DNA of 64,000 nucleotides from Ligustrum vulgare (Eukaryota; Streptophyta; Magnoliopsida; Lamiales; Oleaceae): the NCBI GenBank assembly GCA_963555705.1, contig OY743177.1, forward strand, positions 56,254,096 to 56,318,095. The letters run 5' to 3'. A program made the translations under genes and the position numbers. Under the pieces are notes generated by a model. It was not told the origin of the DNA. It ran no database searches and saw only the letters and a program-made list of their open reading frames with translations. Shown piece by piece: positions 12,101 to 24,021 of the stretch. Position 1 is the stretch's first letter. The number at the start of each line of letters is the position of its first letter.

Positions 12101-12546
12101 TGTTAAGAAAGGCGCGGATCGCGTTGGTCAACAAGTATAGTGGAATTGAGAAAATGAGGTTAAAATGAAACACAACTATTTACGTGGTTCACCAGTAATT
12201 GCTACGTCCACGAGCAAGTATATGATGATTTCAATATAGTAGGAGAATTACAACAACCTTCTCTCTAAATACAAGGAGATAACAATATTTAACCTCTCTT
12301 GTAATAGGAGAAAAAAAAGTAGGAAAATACTTAGGAAAAAACAATTTATTTCTCTCTAATTTTTCTCTCTACTCACAAACTTTTCTCTCTCTATATTTTC
12401 TCTCTTTCTTGGTGCATCTATCTTCTCAATTTCTTGCTCTATTTATAGTAAGAATTGGGGGACAACTTTGGGGAATAGTGGTTGCTTTTGGTAGTGGGAA
12501 GATTTTTGTTAACCAACATAATTATCTTGTCCACCATTTGTCTTCC

Positions 12547-12586
<40 letters not shown>

Positions 12587-12664
12587 TGTTGGTGGCCAAC
12601 AAACTTTTGCCCATTTGTCAACAAAGTGGCTTTACCACTTTTCCTTTTTGACCAAAAATCAACA
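12101..12664 (-). repeat. 3' LTR of the truncated copia element
   Basis: 564 bp, TGTTGATTTTTGG...CTTAACA on the minus strand. The polypurine tract AAATGGGAGAAA lies just before it. An uninterrupted run of 34 A lies at 12551-12584 inside the LTR; the open frames that cross it (poly-K and poly-F) are artefacts. Confidence 0.75.
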
Positions 12665-12754
12665 TTTCTCCCATTTAAAGTCACTTTTGTTGCAACCTGC
12701 CATCCTTCCCACACTTGTCATTCCCATGCTGCTTATGCTTCTGCTAGGCCGATA

Positions 12755-15243
12755 GAGGATTGGCTCCATGTGAACTTGTTAGTACTGATCCGTTTTGTGA
12801 ACATATCTGTTAGTTTGTCCTCCGTATGAATCTTCTATATATCCACACTTCCTTCTTCCACCTTCTCTCGTACAAAATGATATTGTACTCTAATATGTTT
12901 CATCCTCGAATGAAAAGCTAGATTCTTTGCTAAGTGCAAAGCAATTTCACAAAATAGAGAAATCTTCTCTTGTTTGTGTTCGAGCTCCTCCATTAACATT
13001 TGCAATCATATTGCCTCTTTGCTAGCTTGTATAGTTGCCACATATTCTGCCTCCGTCGTAGAAGTAGCCACGATAGACTGCAATTTTGAAACCCAGCTTA
13101 CAGCTGCTCCTCCAACAAGAGTAAACACATACCTAGTGGTGGACTTGCTTTTATCAGGATCACCTGCATAATCTGAATCTACATAGCCTCTGACAGTAAA
13201 TTCTGATCCTCCATAGCATAATGCAACATTTGAGGTACCCTTGACATATCTCAGGATCCTCTTCACCGTATTCCAATGCTCTTTACCAGGATTTGCCATA
13301 TATCGACTAACCGCTCCCACTGCTTGTGCAATGTCTGGTCTTGTACAGATCATAGCAAACATCAGGTTATCCACCGCTGATGCATATGGTACTCGAGACA
13401 TCTCCATCCTCTCTGCTTCATTGCTAGGACTCACACTTGAGGATAACTTGAAATTAACAGGAAGAGGGGTAGAAATTGGCTTACAATCTTGCATATTGAA
13501 GCGTCGCAAGATTTTCTTCAAGTAGTTCTTCTGACTAAGCCAAATCTTCCTATTATTTCTGTCTCGGTGAATTTGCATCCCTAGAATCTTGTTTGCGGTT
13601 CCCAAGTCCTTCATTTCAAACTCCCTAGCCAACCGTGCCTTCAAATCTTTGATACGATCTTTGTTGGGGCCTGCTACCAACATGTCGTCAACATGCAACA
13701 GCAAGATAATGAAATCACTATCACCAAATCTCTTGTAATTAGCACAAGGATCTGCACTGAATCTGTTGTATCCAAGGCTCATGATGAAGGAATCAAATCT
13801 CTTATACCAACATCTCGGCGCATGTTTTAGACCGTATAGAGATTTATTCAACCTGTAAACCAAGTTCTCTTTTCCTTTTTCTTCAAAACCTTCTGGTTGG
13901 GGCATATAAATTTCTTCTTCAAGCTCTCCACGAAGAAATGCAGTTTTCACATCTAACTGCTCCAGGTGCAAGTCTAATGTAGCACACATCGCCAATAATA
14001 CTCGAACTGTTGTGAGTCGAACAATCGGAGAAAATATTTCGTTGAAGTCAATGCCTTCTCTCTGCGCATATCCCTTTACCACGAGTCTAGCACGATACCG
14101 CTCCACTTGGTCATTGCCATTGTGCTTGATCTTATAGACCCATTTGTTTCTAATGGCATTCCTCCCTTGTGGTAGTGAAACAAGATCCCATGTCATGTTT
14201 TTATGAAGACCCTCAATTTCTTTCTGCATTGCTACCATCCACTGCGAAACTTTTTGGCTATTTGAAGACTCATGGAAAGTTGATGGCTCTCCATCTTCCC
14301 CTAGTAGACAGTATGCAACATTGCTCTCCACGAAGAAATGCAGTTTTCACATCTAACTGCTCCAGGTGCAAGTCTAATGTAGCACACATCGCCAATAATA
14401 CTCGAACTGTTGTGAGTCGAACAACCGGAGAAAATATTCCGTTGAAGTCAATGCCTTCTCTCTGCGCATATCCCTTTACCAAGAGTCTAGCACGATACCG
14501 CTCCACTTGGTCATTGCCATTGTGCTTGATCTTATAGACCCATTTGTTTCTAATGGCATTCCTCCCTTGTGGTAGTGAAACAAGATCCCATGTCATGTTT
14601 TTATGAAGACCCTCAATTTCTTTCTGCATTGCTACCATCCACTGCGAAACTTTTTGGCTATTTAAAGACTCATGGAAAGTTGATGGCTCTCCATCTTCCC
14701 CTAGTAGACAGTATGCAACATTGCTCTCCATAATGTACTCAGAGTGCCAAGTTGGTTCTCTCCTCTCCCGAGTCGATCACCTGACTCCAGGAACTATAAA
14801 CTCGGCTTGTTCTCATTCTACATGCTCCGGTGCTGCTTCAAAAGAATCCTGAACTTCTTGTTCTTCCCTATTTTCAACTTCAACTTCAACCGTAGTAGTT
14901 TCTGGGTTCTTTGAAGTGCTATCAATTTCTTATACCTTGCCTTCCATAAATATCACATCTGTACTGATTATCACCTTGTGGGCAGTGGGTTCCCATAGGC
15001 GGTACCCCTTGATTCCATCAGCATATCCTAAAAAAAATGCATTTTCTGGATTTTGAATCCAACTTTGATGTTTCCTGAGCATTGTACATAACGTATACAG
15101 GACTTCCAAAGACTTGTAAGTGAGAATAATCAGCTGGCTTCCCTGTCCACATCTCCATTGGCGTTTTCAGATCAATCGCGATTGATGGTGACCGGCTGAT
15201 CACATAACAAGTGGTTTTGACTGCTTGAAAATGCTTTGGCTAA
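12755..15243 (-). pseudogene. copia pol: integrase C-terminus, RT, RNase H
   Basis: Reading down the minus strand: the integrase tail has AIDLKTPMEMWTGKPADYSH (15170-15100), then a frameshift and the GYADGIKGYRLW-type segment near 15000. Reverse transcriptase (14331-13006) has NKWVYKIK, QLDVKTAFLRGE, GLKHAPRCWY and the catalytic LLHVDDML. RNase H has YVDSDYAGDPDKSKSTTRY, and the frame ends in EAEYVATIQASKEAI at 13006. Remnants of the C-terminus (an EDKLTDMFTKPI-like segment) follow to about 12760 with stops. A 400-bp tandem duplication (13923-14722) and other breaks destroy the open frame. Confidence 0.85.
13923..14722 (-). repeat. 400-bp tandem duplication inside pol
   Basis: Copy 1 is 13923-14322 and copy 2 is 14323-14722. 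I count only about four or five base differences. The 8-bp word GCTCTCCA stands at both starts and again after copy 2, so the junctions share microhomology. 400 is not a multiple of three, so the duplication itself breaks the frame. Confidence 0.9.
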
Positions 15244-15245
15244 CC

Positions 15246-15751
15246 CTGTAGTTCTCAACATTGCTCTCGTTATTTCTAACTTATCTTCCACAACATCTAA
15301 ATTTATATAGTTACAAGTCTTATGCACGAATTAATGCAAAAAACCAAGTGAAAATATGTCAAAGGCATCAAAGGTGCCTAGAAATTCAAAGCCAAATGGT
15401 CAAAAAATTGGCCAAAGCAGCCACCCAGCACAAATCAAGGTAACCATTGTCAGCTAATGCAGCAAAAAATGTGGCGATCCCAAACCCCCATATGTCATTA
15501 ATTAATAATAAGTTGAAAAAAGAGATAAGATTTTGGAATTTTGGCACAAGAAACCCTATGTGTCGACATATAAGAAATTAAGGCTTGCAAGAATTTTGGC
15601 GTAGACACCAATAAAAGGGGTGCAAACACATGCAATATTTTTGAGAAAAAAATAATTTTGTTGTTGACATCTAAGGTTTAGGTGTCGATACGTAATAGAC
15701 TAAAACTTAGTTTTTGGATATTGAAATGTATCTTTAATTCTATAGATTCCA
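15246..15751. other. intergenic, no gene seen
   Basis: AT-rich sequence with one 60-codon chance frame (15261-15443). No element end or RNA gene was recognised. Confidence 0.4.
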
Positions 15752-16029
15752 TGTAATGACCCGGGTCCCACTTAACGGTCTGTCCCAGCTGTTAGATGAC
15801 GACGTACTGTCCCCACTATACTAACATGAATCTTTTCAGCATGCTTTGTCCTCACTCGCATGCTCCCCGAGAAAACTTCCCAGGAAATCACCCATCATAG
15901 AATTGCTCCAAGCCAAGCACTCTAAACTGTGGAGTTTCTAGCGATGGACTTCTGGAAAAAAAATGTGCACCTTGTTGATATGAGTAGTACCTATCAAATC
16001 TTTTAAGCTTTCTTGGCCTGGGTGTTACA
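15752..16029 (-). repeat. Cassandra 3' LTR
   Basis: 278 bp, TGTAACACCC...GTCATTACA on the minus strand. On the same strand the internal sequence just before it, AACAGGGGTGAT, is a short polypurine tract. Confidence 0.9.
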
Positions 16030-16194
16030 ATCACCCCTGTTAGACTCGCAATGTTGTGCTTAAACCATTTGAGGATCCGTTGCTAAGCGTTGAGAATCCA
16101 AATGTGGCTTCTATGAGTTCAAGAGGTGGCTCCCACCCTATGGCGTAGCACTTTATCCCGCATAGCACTTAGTTCCTGATTCTCGGCTGGCAGT

Positions 16195-16210
16195 CATCTC
16201 TGATACCATT
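16195..16210 (-). promoter_or_regulatory. Cassandra primer binding site
   Basis: On the minus strand TGGTATCAGAG follows the 5' LTR after two bases. It is complementary to the 3' end of initiator methionine tRNA, the usual primer. Confidence 0.88.
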
Positions 16211-16485
16211 TGTAACTACCAGGGTCCACTTAATGGGCTGTCCCGACCGTTAGATGACAACGTATTGTCCCCACGTACCAATATGGATCTTTTCAGTATG
16301 CTTTGTCTTTACTCGCACGCTCCTTGAGAAAACTTCCCAAGAGGTCACTCATCATAAAATTGCTCTAAGCCAAACACGCTTAACTGTGAGATTTCTAACG
16401 ATGGACTTTCGAAAAAGAAGTTGCACCTTATTAGTATGAGAAGTACCTATCAAATCTTTTAAACTTTCTTGGCCTAGGTGTTACA
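16211..16485 (-). repeat. Cassandra 5' LTR
   Basis: 275 bp. It is clearly diverged from the other LTR (many single-base differences), so the insertion is old. It contains the same 5S-like stretch. Confidence 0.9.
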
Positions 16486-17129
16486 TTCCATAACATGAAA
16501 CATATTATATAAACATTTTTAGCTCATTTACAACATCATTTTGAAAAGAGAATCTACAAAAGTACTTAAAATATCATCTTTTCATTTTTACAATAAAACA
16601 TTACAAAATTATAACTTACATCACAGTCCAAAAAGTTGTCATAGTATACATATCATACTCTAAAATTTCACTGTCAAAGAAATCTACATAAAAGTAGGAT
16701 CGAAGAAACCGCATTAAGGCTGGGAAGTCGCGGAATGATTATGCCAAACTATGCCACATGAGAACGGTGATGTAAGTTATAACTTACATTTCTGTTGATT
16801 CATGCAAATTATGCCACATGAGAAATGGTCTTTCAATTTTTCTATTGTTTATTATTCCCATTTTAAATAGATCATTTTAGTTATTGAATATTTCTCTCTT
16901 GTGAACGTACACTTGGTAGATGAGACGGTGATGAGGCTTCAATTGGTGTAATCATGATATAATTGCAATTCAATCCTTATCTTACTAGTCGTTATTTATA
17001 TATTGTTTTACTTATTATTGAATTTGAATTCATGTCCTACTATCGGATCTCACCGTAGAAAAACGATTTACCAATTATAATAAAAGTATAAAACATAAAA
17101 AAACCTAAAAGAAAAGGGAGAAAAGAAGC

Positions 17130-17174
<45 letters not shown>
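16486..17174. other. no gene seen; (AAT)n before the next element
   Basis: AT-rich sequence, possibly old LTR DNA. GTAAGTTATAACTTAC at 16772-16787 is a perfect inverted repeat, and ATTATGCCACATGAGAA-type words recur near 16740 and 16810. An (AAT)n microsatellite at 17131-17174 is the target into which the following copia element inserted. Confidence 0.4.
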
Positions 17175-17345
17175 TGTTATGAAATAGAGAGAAAGAGAGA
17201 AGAAAATAAAGAGGCAAATAAACTTGTGTTTCATTAAGAATTAGAGCTCCATATATATAGAGGAAGAAAAGGATATACAAAGTAATTATCCATAGGGTTA
17301 CAGGGGTATGAATGTCATTCACTAAATAGTATAATATTTATAACA
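17175..17345 (-). repeat. 3' LTR, 171 bp
   Basis: TGTTATAAATATTATAC...TTTCATAACA on the minus strand, with the polypurine tract directly upstream at 17346-17354. Confidence 0.9.
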
Positions 17346-17557
17346 CTCCCCCTTGAATGACATATTACAAAATATCTGCCTCGTTAAAATCTTGTTTGAT
17401 AAAAACCCAATGGGAAAAAAATCAAACGAAGGAAAAAGAGTACAGTTATTTTTGAGTATTACAATAAATGCTGCCTCGTCAAAACCTTGCCAAGAAAACC
17501 CAGTGGGACAAAACTTGGGCGAAGGAAAAAGAGTACAGCTACTCCCCCTGATACTGA

Positions 17558-20500
17558 TCACTGTAAATCTTTGAGTCGACGCATTCCAATCTCATGAACC
17601 ATTTTCTTGAATGTGGATGTTGGCAATGCCTTTGTAAATAAATCAGCTACATTGTCACTCGAGCGAATTTGTTGAACATCAATATCCCCAGTTTTCTGAA
17701 GCTCATGCGTGTAGAAGAATTTTGGAGAGATATGCTTTGTTCTGTCTCCTTTGATGAAGCCTCCTTTGAGTTGTGCAATACAAGCTGCATTGTCTTCATA
17801 CAAAATTGTTGGGTTGTCTCTAGTTGAAGTTAATCCGCATGATGCTTGGATATGATGGGTCATGTTCCTCAACCATACACATTCTCGACTTGCCTCGTGG
17901 ATTGCAATAATTTCTGAAGGATTTGAAGATGTTGTTGTCAAGGTTTGCTTCACGGATCTCCATGATATAGCTGTTCCTCCACGTGTAAACACATATCCTG
18001 TTTGCGATTTAGCTTTATGTGGATCAGAGAGATAACCTGCATCTGCATATCCCACTAAAGAAGATCCCAATTTTTGAGAATAAAATAATCCCATATCAAT
18101 AGTACCCTTTAGGTATCGAAAAATGTGTTTAACACCATTCCAATGTCTTTGAGTTGGTGTAGAGCTATATCTTGCAAGGAGATTTACAGAAAAAACTATG
18201 TCAGGTCGAGTACAATTTGCAAGATATGTTAGCGCTCCAATTGCACTAAGATATGGTACTTCAGGACCAAGAATTTTTTCTCCATCTTCAGGTGGAGGAA
18301 ATGGATCTATTTTCACATCAAGTGATCGAACAACCATAGGGGATGCCAATGGATGTGCTTTGTCCATATAAAAACGATTTAAAACTTTTTCTGTATAAGA
18401 AGATTGATGAACAAATAATCCTTTTGGGAAATGTTCAATTTGCAACCCAAGACAAAACTTAGTTTTTCCCAAATCTTTCATCTCAAATTCATTCTTTAAA
18501 TAATCTGCAGTTTTATTGAGCTCTTCAGGAGTTCCAATCAGATTTAAATCATCCACATATACTGCAATAATTGCAAATCCACTATTTGTTTTCTTTATGA
18601 AAACACAGGGACAAATGTCATCATTTTTATAATCCTCCTTCAACAAATATTCGCTAAGACGATTATACCACATGCGTCCGGATTGTTTCAATCCATATAA
18701 TGATCTTTGCAATTTAATAGAGAACATAATTCTCGGGCATGTATTATTTGCTTCTGGAATTTTGAGTCCTTCAGGGACTTTCATGTATATGTCACTATCA
18801 AGTGAACCATATAGATAGGCAGTTACTACATCCATAAGGCGCATATCAAGCCTTTGTGACACAGTCAAACTAATTAAGAATCTAAAAGTGATAGTATCCA
18901 TTACGGGAGAATACGTTTCCTCATAATCAATTCCTGGTCTTTGAGAGAAACCTTGAGCTACAAGTCGAACTTTGTATCTTGTAATCTCATTATTTTCATT
19001 CCTTTTCCTTACAAAAACCCATTTGTATCCTACAGGGATTACATTTTCAGGTGTTCGAACTACAGGTCCGAATACTTTTCGTTTCTCTAAGGAATTTAAC
19101 TCCGCCTGTATGGCTTCTTTCCATTTTGGCCAATCATTTCTATGCTGACATTCTTTCACAGATAGTGGTTAAAGATCCTCATCTTTCATTATTTCAAGAG
19201 CCACATTAAAGGCGAAAATGTCATCTATGACAATAGTATTCCTTTCCCATAGTTTATGAGATACTAAATAGTTTATTGACATCTCATTATTTTCAGATAC
19301 TTGTGGTTCTGCAGGAACCATATTCTCAATATCCGATTGATCAATCTTTTCAAATACTACTTCTGCTGAAGTTTTTGGTTGGTTTTTCTCTTGTACTTTT
19401 CTTTTTCGAGGTACAGAGTCTTTAGCACCAACTGGTCGACCACGCTTCTGGCGTATTTGAGATTCATTTGCTATAGCAGATTGTCCTTCAGGGACATCAA
19501 TTTGTGCAGGGATATTTTCTGCTGGTATATGTGACTTTGTCACTTTTCTTGTGTCAACAAATACATCCAGTAATTGATTTGCAACTCTTTGCAAGTGAAT
19601 GATTTTTCCAACTTCTTGCTCACATTGATTGCTGCGGGGATCAAAGTGAGACAAAGTTGTTTCATTCCATGAAATTTTACCATGTTTTTCAGGATGTAAT
19701 TTTGTTCCTCCCAAGGTTGGGAAAGTCATTTCGTCAAAATGACAATCTACAAAACGTGCAGTGAATAGATCACCCGTTAAAGGTTCAAGATACATTATTA
19801 TTGATGGTGAATCAAAACCAACATAAATTCCAAGTCTTCATTGGGAACCCATTTTGGTACGTTGTGGGGGTGAAATTGGGACTTGGACGGCACAACCAAA
19901 AACTCGTAAGTGAGAAATATTAGGCTCATGACCAATTGCAAGTTGCAAAGGAGAATATTGATAATACGCAGTTGGTCTTAAACGAACCAATGATGCAGCA
20001 TGTAATATGGCATGACCCCAAACAGAAGTTGGAAGTTTTGTTTTCATGAGTAATGGTCTAGCAATTAATTGTAGACGTTTGATAAACGACTCAGCTAATC
20101 CATTTTGTGTATGGACATGAGCAACCGAATGTTCAACCTCAATTCCAATTGACATACAATAATCATTGAATATCTGTGATCTAAACTCACCAGCATTATC
20201 AAGACGAATTTTCTTGATTGAATAATCAGGGATTTGAGCTCGTAATTTTATAATTTGAGCAAGTAGTCTAGCAAAGGCTACATTCCTAGTGGAAAGTAGG
20301 CAAACATGGGACCATCTAGTAGATGAATCAATTAAAACCATAAAATACCGAAATGGTCCACATGGTGGGTGTATTGGCCACATATATCTCCATGAATTCT
20401 TTCCAAGAAAGTTGGAGATTCAATGTTGACTTTTGTAGTTGAAGGTCTAATGACCAACTTGCCTTGTGAACAAGCAGCACATGGATAATCATTAGGTAAA

Positions 20501-21020
20501 AGAATCTTCTGGTTCTTTAGGGGGTGTCCATGTGAGTTGTTAATTATTCGGCGCATCATTATTGTTCCTGGATGTCCAAGTCTATCATGCCAAAGTATAA
20601 AACTTTTTGGATCAACGAACTTCTGGTTCGTGATAATATTTGATTCAATCATCTTTATAGATGTACAATACATGCCACAAGGGAGTGCCGGAAGTTTTTC
20701 TTTTATCTGCTTCTGGCCAGATATAAAAGAAGTTATGCAAATATATTCTGCATTATTTTCATGCATCGTCTCAATGTGATATCCATTGCAGCGAATATCT
20801 TTAAAACTAAGCAAATTTCTTCTGAATTTGCTAGAATAAAGTGCATCGTCAATATATAATTTTGTATTATTTGATAAAAAATATAAGCTCTTCCGGAGCC
20901 TTCAATGATTTTTGATGCACCTGATATTGTATTAACATTATTCTATGATAATGTTAAGTTCAAGAAATACTTTGTCTTGAAGAATAGTATGTGTAGTTGC
21001 ACTATCGACTAAACAGATAT
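17558..21020 (-). pseudogene. copia pol polyprotein (PR, IN, RT, RH), broken
   Basis: Down the minus strand: a protease active-site remnant DSATTHTIL (about 21010); pre-integrase with WHDRLGHPG and CAACSQGK; the integrase core with HGDICG, LDNAGEF and HTQNGLAESFIKRL (20814-19838, two overlapping frames). A linker follows with RKRKVQEK and GRPVGAKDSVPRKR (19795-19169). Then reverse transcriptase with NEITRYKVRLVAQG, GLKQSGRMWYNRL and YVDDLNLIG, and RNase H with VGYADAGYLSDPHKAKSQTG, LYEDNAACI and NVADLFTKALP (19159-17558). Two or three frame breaks (near 20360, 19840, 19165) mean no complete polyprotein, although the last 533 codons are open. Confidence 0.88.
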
Positions 21021-21059
21021 CCTGATCATTCATCCTGAATTTATAAACAAAACAAAATA

Positions 21060-22470
21060 AATATTCTAAAACTTTGATTTCATAAAAAGAAATTTAGCGA
21101 CATTTTTAATCAACTAAAAATGCTTAATAATGTAAATGTCTCTAACTTCAAAAAAATAAGTAAAAACATAATTCATACTAACTTTTAAAGAAAAAGAACA
21201 ATTCAGATACTGAAAATTAAACTAATCAATATTCTCAATTTTTGCCAGATATGTCGAGTGCAACAAACTCGAGTTTAGTGATGTTGGCCATTTGTATAAC
21301 TACACAATAAATAAAAAAAATACAATTAATTTCGAAGAATGTGATTAAACCACATAATAATAAATCAGATCATCAACATCACATAAGTTGTATGTTTTCC
21401 TTCAGGGATAAACATTATGACATATTCTTCGATATATATGCTACTTCGGGAGCATGTTGTATTTTTCTATTATTTCTTCAATAATAGGTCAAATATTCTT
21501 CTGGAATATTGACAATTATAACTTATACTCTTCTGGAGCAAATAATAATCTTTCTTGAATATTATAAAGTTGTGCTACTTCAGGAGCAACAACAAACTAT
21601 TCATGATAGTCATATTAATATCCTTCTGGAATATTAATTATATACAGTTGTGCTACTTCAGGAGCAACAACAAATTATTCATGATAGTCATATTAATATT
21701 CTTCTGGAATATTAATTATACAGTTGCGCTACTTCAGGAGCAACAACAAATTATTCATGATAGTCATATTAATATTCTTCTGGAATATTAATTATATACA
21801 GGTGTGCTACTTCAGGAGCAACAACAAATTATTCATGATAGTCATATTAATATTCTTCAGGAATATTAATTATACAGTTGCGCTACTTCAGGAGCAACAA
21901 CGTAATGAACTATTAATTTAAATTTTAAAAAAAAAATCAACAATAACCATAATATATATAAATTAAACACATATAAATATGTATGTGAGTAATGCATGAA
22001 TTAAACATAATAACATGGGTACACAATCTACATAATTTAGAACATGAATAAACCAATTATTATTGGAAACGAAAAGAAATTAGAGAAATTATCGCATCCA
22101 GCCTCAATTCTGACTCTGAACGATTAATGGCACTAGGGTTATAATTCAACATGGAAACTAATGATAATTGCACGCAATAAACTTTGAGTAAAAAAATCAA
22201 GTTCGAAGCTGCCAGATTCCAAATTGGAGACCAATTCAAGGTTTGGAAATGATTAAAATGATAATTCTTGGTTTGCGTGTGCAGATTCGAAATTGAATTG
22301 AGGATGGAGTTCATACGAAATTCATATGTGTAACTTGAACAAGATTCGACATCCTTTTGATACACACATATAAAAAAAATTCACGTGTAACCAAATTAAT
22401 TTTGGTACACATGACAGATGACTATATAAAAAAAAAATATTACCTTCTAATAATTTTAGAGAATCGTGCC
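21060..22470 (-). other. region where gag should be, without gag
   Basis: On the minus strand, copia gag and its CCHC zinc knuckle should lie between the 5' LTR and the protease. No such frame is visible. Instead there is AT-rich DNA and the tandem array at 21571-21905. A 101-codon frame at 22060-22365 shows no gag motif. Confidence 0.65.
21571..21905 (-). repeat. 76/78-bp tandem array, about 5 units
   Basis: Units start at 21571, 21649, 21725, 21803 and 21879, each with TG(T/C)GCTACTTCAGGAGCAAC. They carry TTCATGATAGTCATATTAAT and TCTGGAATATTAATTAT. Spacing alternates 78, 76, 78, 76 because every second unit lacks two bases (TATATACAG versus TATACAG). This means the array grew by copying dimers. 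Related TTCTGGA and GCTACTTC words continue upstream to about 21440. Confidence 0.9.
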
Positions 22471-22477
22471 GATAACG

Positions 22478-22647
22478 TGTTATGAAATAGAGAGAAAGAG
22501 AGAAGAAAATAAAGAAGCAAATAAACTTGTGTTTTATTAAGAATTAGAGCTCCATATATATAGGGGAAGAAAGGGATATACAAAGTAATTATCCCTAGGG
22601 TTAAGGGGTATGAATGTCATTCACTAAATAGTATAATATTTATAACA
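22478..22647 (-). repeat. 5' LTR, 170 bp
   Basis: Pairs with the LTR at 17175-17345. The primer-binding-like CGTTATCGGCACGA follows at 22477 and downward. Confidence 0.9.
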
Positions 22648-23201
22648 ATAATAATAATAATCCATACTACAACACAAATAAAAGACGCATACCGCAAATG
22701 ATAGGTTACTGTTGAATTTTCGTCCTTCCCCTGAACGTCATCGTTCGTTAAGTTGACGATGACGTTTTTCGAACTAAGTGGATTTAAGGTTTCGCTTTCA
22801 TTTCTTCATTGTTTCCGCATATTTCCCTACCTTACTACATGTTTCCAAAAAGCTCTCAGTGGTTGAGGCCATCACTATCACCTAAGAAACGGAAAGGTTC
22901 GAATGAACCTCAAAACAAAATGATGCTTCCATTCAGCATTCTTTTGATATTCATTTCCGTATAAGCATGATTTGTCTGTCATTCATAAAACAAAATGTCT
23001 TGCTCTATCATCCACTAAACATAACCAACATTAATTAAAATATAGGCCCATATAAAAAACTCTCTAAAGAAAGTTCAAGTATTTACCTTGAATAATGTCA
23101 ATTGCTTGCTGGGTTTGGGATGTGCGTGTGTATTGTAAATTAATTATAGATTTTCATTCATTTGGTATATTCACCGTTCATATATATTAATGTTATGTAA
23201 A
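22648..23201. other. intergenic, no gene identified
   Basis: Ends with the (AAT)n tract shared with the copia target site and about 500 bp of unassigned sequence. A short inverted word (CGTCATCGTTCG / GACGATGACG) lies near 22737-22770. Confidence 0.35.
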
Positions 23202-23230
23202 CTAGTTTCACACCCGTACGATGCACGGGC
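23202..23230 (-). mobile_element. Helitron 3' end (minus strand)
   Basis: On the minus strand a hairpin with arms CCCGTGC and GTACGGG (loop ATC) is followed 7 bases later by CTAG at 23205-23202 and then T. This is the Helitron terminal structure (hairpin, CTRR, insertion before T). The matching TC-initial 5' end, at a higher coordinate, was not found, so the length of this Helitron is unknown. Confidence 0.7.
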
Positions 23231-23604
23231 ATATTTCAGTGACAAACTATAATGAACTCACAGAGAAAAATGAGGGAAAAAATCAATAAAAGAAATAACG
23301 ACGAGTAGCAATTTAAATACTAATAATAATTCTGTTACCAAGAGTATTATAAATTTTGAAAAACTTCCTTATACACAACATTAGCCATAAAATTTGAAAC
23401 AGAGAAGGTAGTGAAATGAAAATTAATGTACATGAAGTTAATAGATGGATAATAAATAGAAAGTAGGAACTATCTAGATTAAGATAAAACATGGATATCA
23501 TTCCTTGCTCTACTCTACTATTTTTTTTTTAATACTTCAAGTAGAAATAAAATTGAGATGGATAAAAATCTCAACCAATGTTTATTCCAATGTTTATTTA
23601 TTTT

Positions 23605-24021
23605 CTTAATCACAAGTTAGTAGCCAGATCTTCAGGCCTGCTTGCGTCAATACATTCAGGAACCTGGTATCAGTGTTAAAACAAAAAACGTCATACATGC
23701 AAATCCTGTTGGAAAGTATTTAGTGAAACATCAATTGTCTCCAATCAAGGTAAGATGTGGAAGAAAGAAAGAACACGAACCCCCTTTCGCAGCTTATCTT
23801 CCACTTCTGAAGTTTAGTAAAAAAAGATGGGAAATATAGCATACAATCGAAAATAATCGCAAATCACAATCAGACATACTCGGAGTAACCTACTCATCAG
23901 CTCCTTTGCAAAATAGAAAGATCTCACCGTCTTCATTACGTACTATCTTAGACATCCTATTTCTGGAGCTATTGAACTCCAATAGATTCAAAAGCTTGTA
24001 TTCTCTGAATATGATCTTGAT
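23605..24021 (-). pseudogene. P4-type ATPase (phospholipid flippase, ALA-like) fragment
   Basis: Three exon-like pieces read on the minus strand. The first follows a TTCAG acceptor and has [20 protein letters not shown] and FLFCKGAD (24021-23893), the nucleotide-binding region of plant aminophospholipid flippases. The second has EVEDKLRKG (about 23810-23785) and ends at a GT donor. The third, after a CCAG acceptor, has VPECIDA and, one frameshift later, AGLKIW (about 23665-23610). About 80 residues expected between pieces one and two are missing. The Asp-containing phosphorylation site and membrane segments are absent. Non-functional fragment with introns kept, as expected for DNA-level gene capture. 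Confidence 0.8.

Larger units (their letters stand above)
12101..15245 (-). mobile_element. 5'-truncated Ty1/copia retrotransposon
   Basis: On the minus strand the order is the C-terminal half of integrase, reverse transcriptase, RNase H, polypurine tract and 3' LTR. Gag, protease, the first part of integrase and the 5' LTR are absent; similarity stops near 15245. The pol text is of the common TNT1-94-like type. The element lies about 140 bases past the stop codon of the EF-hand/ZZ gene and points toward it. Confidence 0.85.
15752..16485 (-). mobile_element. full-length Cassandra-type TRIM
   Basis: 734 bp with LTRs at 15752-16029 (3') and 16211-16485 (5'), and an internal domain of 181 bp without coding capacity. 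The perfect target-site duplication TTCCA lies at 15747-15751 and 16486-16490. On the minus strand each LTR contains a 5S rRNA-like stretch, including GTGCTTGG and GATGGGTGATTTCCTGGGAA, the hallmark of Cassandra. Such elements move with proteins supplied by other retrotransposons, and the 5S-like part holds the internal RNA polymerase III promoter of 5S genes. Confidence 0.93.
17175..22647 (-). mobile_element. complete-ended Ty1/copia element with short LTRs and no gag
   Basis: 5473 bp. LTRs of 171 bp (17175-17345, 3') and 170 bp (22478-22647, 5') differ at about six positions. The flanks read ATAAT on both sides, but they lie in an (AAT)n repeat, so the duplication is weak evidence. A polypurine tract AAGGGGGAG precedes the 3' LTR. 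The primer site after the 5' LTR reads CGTTATCGGCACGA on the minus strand. Protease, integrase, reverse transcriptase and RNase H can be traced, but gag is missing between about 21030 and 22470. Confidence 0.9.

Noticed and set aside
12439..12829. Open frames with poly-F or poly-K on both strands.
   Set aside because: They run through the 34-base A run inside a copia LTR.
15752..16485. Genuine 5S rRNA genes.
   Set aside because: The 5S-like stretch is only part of each LTR, diverged, and sits in an element with LTRs, primer site and target duplication.
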